DNA of 64,000 nt. Source: Ziziphus jujuba (Eukaryota > Streptophyta > Magnoliopsida > Rosales > Rhamnaceae). This document shows, piece by piece, positions 57,920-64,000 of the stretch. The stretch is from contig NC_083388.1 in the NCBI RefSeq assembly GCF_031755915.1, positions 11,234,501-11,298,500 on the forward strand, read 5' to 3'. Numbering within the stretch: the stretch's first letter is position 1; every line of letters begins with the position of its first letter. Under the pieces are notes generated by a model. That model searched no databases, had not been told where the DNA came from, and was given only the letters and a program-made list of their open reading frames with translations. The translations under genes and the position numbers were made by a program.

Positions 57920-58275
57920 TTGCATGACATCTTCAGAAGTTAGTGTCGTCTATTTGGAGAAATTGGATGAGTCTACTCAACAGGTGTCATCTATCTTGAG
58001 CAATGGGAAGACATTACAAATGTCATAATATCGATGTCGTCCATATTGGGAAATTGGATGATACTATAGAATTGGACGTCATCTATTTTAATAAATTGGG
58101 CGACATTATAGAACCTGAGTATCGTCCATTTACTTTGAATGTGCACGATATTAGATGAACCTTTTCAAATTTAGTGTCATCGACAACTCCTTTTTATGTC
58201 GTCCATTTGGTTTCAGTAAATTGTTTTGGAAGATACTTTTTTTAATTTAATGTTGTCGATTTGGTGTCATTAAGC
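57920..58275. repeat. Tandem-like GTCGTCCATTTGG/AAATTGGATGA repeats
   Basis: Words of the form TGTCGTCYATnTTG alternate with AAATTGGRYGA about every 60 bp (near 57946, 58000, 58040, 58075, 58130 and 58195). The style resembles subterminal repeats of CACTA elements but of a different family from the one at 52.7-56.9 kb. No terminus was seen. Confidence 0.45.
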
Positions 58276-58379
58276 ATTTTGACATAGTCAAGAACAGCCA
58301 CTCAAAAGAATAAATCACATTTATGGTGCCTTTTCAATTAACACGCACTTTAAATTCAACTAAAAAGTTACAAAAACAA

Positions 58380-61219
58380 TAGTTCAGAAAAATTTTAAGG
58401 ATCAAATCTTTGTCAATCAGCTTTTGTGCCAGGTCGCTGGATCGGAGAGAATACTATTTTGGCAAATGAAATAGTCCACTCTATAAGGCGTAAAAAAGGG
58501 ATTAAAAGATCCATGTATGCAGAAGGCTTATGATAGAGTAAACTAGGTGGTGCTTATCCGAATCCTCACTCTCTTTGGTTTCTCCGACAAATGCACCAAG
58601 TTAATTCTAAATTGTATATCCTCCATTTCTATGGAGCTCTTGCTAAATGGTGGTGTGTTTGTGAAAATTCCTATGGAAAGAGGCCTAAAGCAAGGAGACC
58701 CATTATCTCCCTCCTTATTCATCCTTGTAGCCGATCTGCTATCCAGAATGTCACACAAGTGGGAAAGGGAGGGAAAATTCAATGGTGTTAAGCTAGGTCG
58801 GTCTTCCCTCTCCATAACCCACTTTTTTTTTGCAGATGATGTGCTAATTTTTTACAGAGCAAATGAGCAGGAGGTAAGAAGTGTCCTTAGATGCCTCCAA
58901 TCTTATTGCAGATGGACGGGTTAAGCAATTAGCTTTGAGAAGTGTGGATGTTTTTTTTTTTCTAGAAATGTACTTGGAAAATCAAAAGTGGTAATTAAAA
59001 GCTGCCTTGGAATGAAAGAGCTAGACAAAAAAACTAGGCACCTAAGGATCTCTCTCTTTATGGATAGAAATAAGCTGCCAGCCTTTGAAGATCTGAAAAT
59101 AAAGGTGGAGGCCAGAATCCAAGGATGGAAAGCAAAGTTGCTATCTCAAATAGGAAGGGCTACACTTGTTAAGCATGTAGCCCCTTCTATTCCAGTTTAC
59201 TCAATGTCCACGTGTCTTCTTCCTAAATTTGTTATGACAGTTTTTAAAAGGTTGCTAGAGCTTTTTTTTGTGGAGAAATGATTCTAAAGGAGGGGGAGGT
59301 TTCACTACAGTGGCTTGGAGAAGGATCTGTCAACCTAAATCTAGAGGAGGGCTCGACTTTAAAAGAATGAGATCCTTCAACAAAGCTCTCATTGCAAAAT
59401 GTGACGGTCTGCACCTTTAGAATGGTCTAATGGCATTTTTATAAATATTTAAAGTTCGAGATTTTTGATTCCGAACCATGGGAATCTCTTAAGAATGTCA
59501 CTAGAATAGTGCATATCGAATGACGGGCCAAGATATGAGGGATCACTAGAGAAAACCCCATTATGATTTCTTGTATAAAGTGATATTTACAATTGCCAAA
59601 AAGAAAATGACTAAATAAGCTCTTTAAGTGGTCGGTCCGTGTCTGCCACTCCACAGCTCGGCTTTATCTTTGAGCTTGAGCTAAGCAAGCCTCCCATGGG
59701 CGATGGCGAGGCATGAGGTGGGCATAAAGTGCCACGGAGAAATAAGCTCTGGGTGAGAGCTCTCAAGGCTAAGTACTTCCCTTACACTTCCTTCATAAAA
59801 TGCTAAAAGAAGTAAGGTTACTTTTGGATCTGGTATGGCGTGCTGAAAATCAAACCCCTATTAGCTAGAGGTCTTGGCTTTAGAATTGGAAAAAGGGGAT
59901 TCTGTGAACATATGGGAAGATCCTTGAATCCCAGACAGCCTGGCTTTCCTCCCAAAGCCAAAGCACCCTTCATCTCCTCAATACTGTTGGCTTGGTCAAC
60001 TCCTTGAAGGTGAGTAACGAGAGTTGAATTGAAGCTTATCTTTCCAGACTTTTTTACCACACTTCGATACAAAACATCAAAAAGATATTTTGGGCAAGAA
60101 ACTCTTAAGAAGACAAGTTAATCTAGATGGGTTCAAAAATAGGCTCTTTTGGTGTCAAGTCAGCCTATATCTTGGAAGAGGGGTTATTGGAAGGTAATGA
60201 AAAGTGGTCGAAGTATGTGTGGAAAAGCAATCTTCATGAACAGTCAAAATTTCAAAATTCTTTCTTTGGAAACTCTCAAATGGGGGCCTTCCAGTGCTGT
60301 CCAACCTTATAAGTAGAGGAGTCCAAGTGGAATTTCCTTTGTGCATGCATGGATGTGAGACTAATGAGAATGAAGAGCATGTCTTTTATCAATGTGAGAT
60401 GGCAAAAAGACTGGTTTGCAAGTTCGTGGTGTATAAGATGGGAATTCACAAACTGTAGAAACCTCTCTTCCTTTCTGCATTGCCTTTTGGAACCTGAAGG
60501 AGTGCTCCCAGTGCATCCAGAAGACATAGCTAATTTCTTCTTGTTCAGCACTATCATGTTGGAGCATTTATGGTGGATTCGTAATAGTGTGACACGAAGG
60601 GAAGAAGTTGGCATAGCTGAATCCTTAATGAGGCTGATAATGGATAGGTTTAATGAAGTTAAGTCCTTATGTAGTCATGATTCAGTGCAAAGAAACTTGT
60701 TTTCCAACTCAGGGCATTGTTGGGGAGCAGACCTCCAGTAGGAGTCATAAAAATCAATACGGATGCTGCCTTGAGCAAAAATGGAAGCTGCTGAGCGATG
60801 GTGGCCCGGAATGACAGGGGAGACTGTTGGGAATCCAAACTTTCAAGTTGGAAATCTCAATTCCAGAAATGGCAGAGGTAGAGGCCATTTCGATGGCTTT
60901 GCAGGCTGCAGAGAAGTTGGGATGGATGAGTATCTTGACTGAATCAGATGCTTTCAGCGTTATTGAAAGCTTAGTTATTAGAGATACTAGCTCCTTACAT
61001 TGGAAAGCTAATCACTTGGCAAATGACATCTTTCTTTTGGTTCCAAAGTTCGTCAATGTTTCTTTTGCGTGGGTCTTTAGAGGGTCTAATAAAGCAGCCC
61101 ATTTTGTAGGACAATGGGCTAAACATGTTAATTTTTTTAGCGAGGTGGATACCACCTTTCTGCCTTCTTCTTTTGTAACGGATTTGATTCAAAAAAGTGA
61201 ATATGTTGTAGCTACCTGA
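58380..61219 (+). pseudogene. L1-type LINE, 5'-truncated and decayed (RT, zinc-binding, RNase H)
   Basis: The order of domains is that of a plant L1 ORF2. It starts within the reverse transcriptase near 58425 (FVPGRWIGENTILANE), loses a short piece near 58515, and continues 58547-58924 with GLKQGDPLSPSLF and the catalytic FADD at 58829-58840. The RT end runs to about 59400 (KLLSQIGRATLVKHVAPSIP). The zinc-binding domain follows at 60127-60420 (GSFGVKSAY; CMHGCETNENEEHVFYQC). An RNase H domain lies at 60735-61219 (INTDAAL, EMAEVEAISMAL, TESDAFSVIESL). Stops, shifts and an insertion near 59.4-59.74 kb break it. The 5' half (ORF1, endonuclease) is absent. Confidence 0.85.
59400..59744. mobile_element. 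Insertion nested in the LINE
   Basis: LINE homology stops at NKALIAK (about 59399) and resumes at LWVRALKAKYFPY (about 59744), with some 340 bp of unrelated non-coding sequence between. Related LINEs have only a dozen or so residues there. I could not identify the inserted element; AAATGTGACGG and AAAGTGCCACGG at its sides may be a degraded target duplication. Confidence 0.45.
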
Positions 61220-61789
61220 ATCGAGGTTTGGTTTCTACCAGCCTATTCTTTTAGGCTTCGAATAGAATCTCAGTTTCAGCCAAAAAAATCCCAAGTAAAG
61301 TAGTTAAGAAAATGTTTATAACCCTCTACTTATTAAATGTACAGGATTGATTCTGTTCACCTAATACAAGTTGGCACAAAACATATAAATTCTATTTCTC
61401 TGTTATAGAATATCCATAATATTATTATTATTATTATTATTATTTATTTTTTTATTTTTTTTACTTCATCCCTCTGTTTATTCTATGCATGAAAAAATAA
61501 ATAAGACCAAAAACATGGTGAAACCACATAAACGCCAAGGAAAAACATCAGAATTTTTTGTCTTTTTTTGTTTTTTTTTAGTGGAAGTGTACTCCTTGAA
61601 TTTGAAAGAGTGGAATGTGTGGAAATATAGTTAGTTACGCTTGTGGAAATAATCATAAATAACACGATATTTTATTAATCGCCAAAATATTTTACTCTGC
61701 GATTCAATTTTTTTTAATTACATATTTGATTTATTTGTTAACAATAACTAACCTTCTGTTGAAATTTGACTGCGTGGTAATTAATTTTT
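61220..61789. other. Intergenic stretch after the LINE
   Basis: Holds the LINE 3' end, an ATT run at about 61421-61445, and AT-rich sequence. No gene. Confidence 0.5.
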
Positions 61790-61990
61790 TTAAAAACAAA
61801 AATAACCATCAAACATCAGCTCGAAACATAGTAGTAAACCATTGTGGTTAGCAATACAGTGAGCCACATTACTCGTCTTCTTAGATTCAAAAGAACATAT
61901 AAGACCTGGACAAACTACAATCATCTCTTGTAATTGTTCTACCAAGAAACAATTCGGTTCTAGATGGTTGCCTATTAATAAAGAAAACAA
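61790..61990 (-). pseudogene. RNase H-like (RVT_3) C-terminal fragment
   Basis: The minus-strand frame includes NCFLVEQLQEMIVVCPGLIC and FESKKTSNVAHCIANHN, which resemble the end of plant RNase H-like domains of LINE origin (...RxANKVAHxLAKxAL). It is 66 residues, without the catalytic aspartates, and has no partner domains. It is probably a relic of a LINE or a small RNase H-like gene. Confidence 0.4.
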
Positions 61991-62751
61991 AGTGATGACT
62001 AATGTACATGTTACAACTATTAATTCTAATCAATTCCCAGTAATCTCTTCTTCTTTTTTTCCATAGAAAAATATTAATAACAATTTCAAATCAATCAATC
62101 TATTATTATTTCATTATATTCATGAAATGGACAGATTGTAAATAATAATAAAACAAAAGCAATTAGACAATATTTCAATCTCAATACTAAAGTAAAATAA
62201 ATGAAATACGTCACAATTGTGAAATAAGTGCTTTTTACAATAAAATGGTAAATAAATGATCAAATTTACCAGAACCAAGCTTTATCTCGCTTTATTCTAA
62301 CATATATATATATATATATGTATGTATAAACTATGAAAGATGGAATTGCCATCATGCTGTCCTGCAAGACTATTATTATTATATATAAGATTTAAGATGC
62401 ATAAATTTAAACGTCAATAGAAAGACATAATTAATTTATATACAAATTAATTCATGTAAGATCATGTATAAGTCTATTACATAATATTAAATAAAATCAG
62501 TCTCAATATTTAAATAATGATCAGTCTCAATACTTTCATTACTTGGCCTTAAGATCAAATATATGGAATTCCCTACTGGTTGACCGGATTGTGTAAAATC
62601 AAGAGTATCCTGTTCCTATGTTAATAAACCTACAGCGGCTTAAGTTGATACGTAGGCAATGGGATAAATTCAATTTTTTTTTAAAAATTCCTTTCATTAA
62701 GGCTTCTCATTATTCGCAGAGCCTTATGCTAAAGGTTTGTATTCCTACTTG

Positions 62752-62819
<68 letters not shown>

Positions 62820-64000
62820 CCACTAAATCATGTTTGATATGATACATATGTAATATCAATATGCTATATAAGTATTCGCTTATGCTTCCATTAGCCACTT
62901 GGATTTTGTGTTATTCTTTAATTTCTAAAATGCACATCAATGGTTTTGATATCATATTTTCAATTGTTATTAAAAGGCATGCGATATATTGAATTTTTTT
63001 TTTTAAATTTTGCAATTATTTAGAAATTGCAAATTTGGTTGAAGATCTTAGCTTATTGCGAAGTTGACATGATACATATAGGTATTGGATCGAATTATAG
63101 TTGATCTTGTTTTGGTCGATAGCTTTATTTTTTAAATTTATATGTAGATATGTAAGCTCCCCTTTTGGGGATAGTCCCCTATTGGGGATAGTCTCTTTCT
63201 TTTTTCTTTTTTTTTGGTTTGTATAAAAAAATTATACTGAGGGCAAATATAGCCCTGTATGGTGTTTAAAAATAAATAAAGTAAAACGGTCGGTCAGAAA
63301 AATGGCTCAATTTCCTGATTGTCTTCTGCTTATGGAAGGAGATGAGTTGAGAATTTCCTGATCAGGCTCCTTCATCATATGTTTCATCTGGGGATAGCTC
63401 AATGTTGAAAGTTTATATCGGGAATAGGTCTCATGGTATATGAATGGGTTTAAGACCATAAAATTTAATTCATAGATTCTAAATTTAATTGAGTATATCT
63501 TATATATATTGGTTTGATGAACAAGTAATTTATAATTCATATGCTAAAACATAGTTCATGTTTAATTAATTATGTAAATACAATCTATTTAATAATCTTG
63601 TTCAATGTGTTGATCTAAAAGTAGTTATAACATTCAAATTATATATTCTTGTGCTATAACATAAATTAATTATCATCTTAAATTTTTAGGTTAATTGCAT
63701 TTTAATATCTTCTACTTTGGTTAAATTGTAAATTGGATTATCGAGTTTTAAAATTAAAATGTTATGCATTAGCTCTTCCATTTACTATTAATTCGTATTA
63801 GTTTAATTTTCAAATTAACTACCAAAAAATTTAAAAGTTGAAAAAAATGATTAGTTTTCTAATTAATCAATATTTTTCTTCATCTTATATGTAAATTGAA
63901 AAAACTAGTCAATTTTTTTAATATTTAAATTTTTTTGGTTAGTCAATTTTGATCCATATAGATTCCCTTAATTTTAAAACTCATATATATATATATATAT
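61991..64000. other. AT-rich intergenic to the end of the window
   Basis: No gene is recognised. A TA microsatellite lies at 62753-62817, shorter ones at about 62299-62322 and at the last bases, and TGGGGATAGTCCCC/TTGGGGATAGTC are duplicated at 63166-63192. Confidence 0.55.
62753..62817. repeat. (TA)n microsatellite
   Basis: About 32 TA units. A short apparent protein rich in Ile-Tyr here is an artefact. Confidence 0.97.

Noticed and set aside
60155..60614. Minus-strand frames opposite the LINE
   Set aside because: They are shadows of the zinc-binding and linker parts of the plus-strand LINE.

Overview
This is nuclear DNA from a flowering plant, most likely a woody eudicot. The signs are AT-rich sequence, genes cut by many small GT-AG introns, a plant-type GH18 chitinase, a plant RNA polymerase III subunit with a 27-exon structure, and dense plant transposons (gypsy and copia LTRs, L1 LINEs, hAT, PIF/Harbinger, CACTA, MITEs). 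The species cannot be named from this window.

Two host genes look intact. The first is an intronless secreted chitinase-2-like protein of family GH18 at 11718-12641. The second is the largest subunit of RNA polymerase III (NRPC1) at 30414-52106. I reconstructed all 27 NRPC1 exons from splice sites and reading frame. They join to 4197 nt (1398 residues plus stop) with no frame break. Both zinc sites and the catalytic [10 protein letters not shown] loop are present. One intron must use a GC donor, and two residues of the near-invariant block before the trigger loop are changed.

Layout. 1-1535: 3' part of a gypsy-like LTR. 2068-3084: candidate non-autonomous Harbinger-type element carrying gene-like sequence. 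3.1-5.9 kb: non-coding, with a small LRR fragment. 5.9-9.59 kb: Harbinger-type element with three intact genes on one strand (DDE transposase, Myb/SANT-like protein, and a small viroplasmin/RNase H1-N-like protein with a C-terminal membrane segment). 11.7-12.6 kb: chitinase. 14.4-20.96 kb: decayed hAT element containing a 1.1-kb ATT/GTT tract. 21.8-22.9 kb: ends of a Harbinger relative. 22.9-24.7 kb: C-rich LTR-like sequence, apparently on the minus strand. 24.7-30.2 kb: AT-rich non-coding with a 421-bp MITE. 30.4-52.1 kb: NRPC1, whose introns hold two L1 tails, a copia LTR with primer-binding site and a hAT-type MITE with a perfect 8-bp target duplication. 52.7-56.9 kb: CACTA-type repeat array. 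58.4-61.2 kb: decayed L1 LINE with a nested insertion. 61.3-64 kb: AT-rich non-coding with a minus-strand RNase H-like scrap.

The two host genes have no evident functional link. The Harbinger proteins form the one obvious gene set: in this superfamily the transposase and Myb-like protein act together in excision, while the third protein has no established role. It is the best candidate here for something poorly described.
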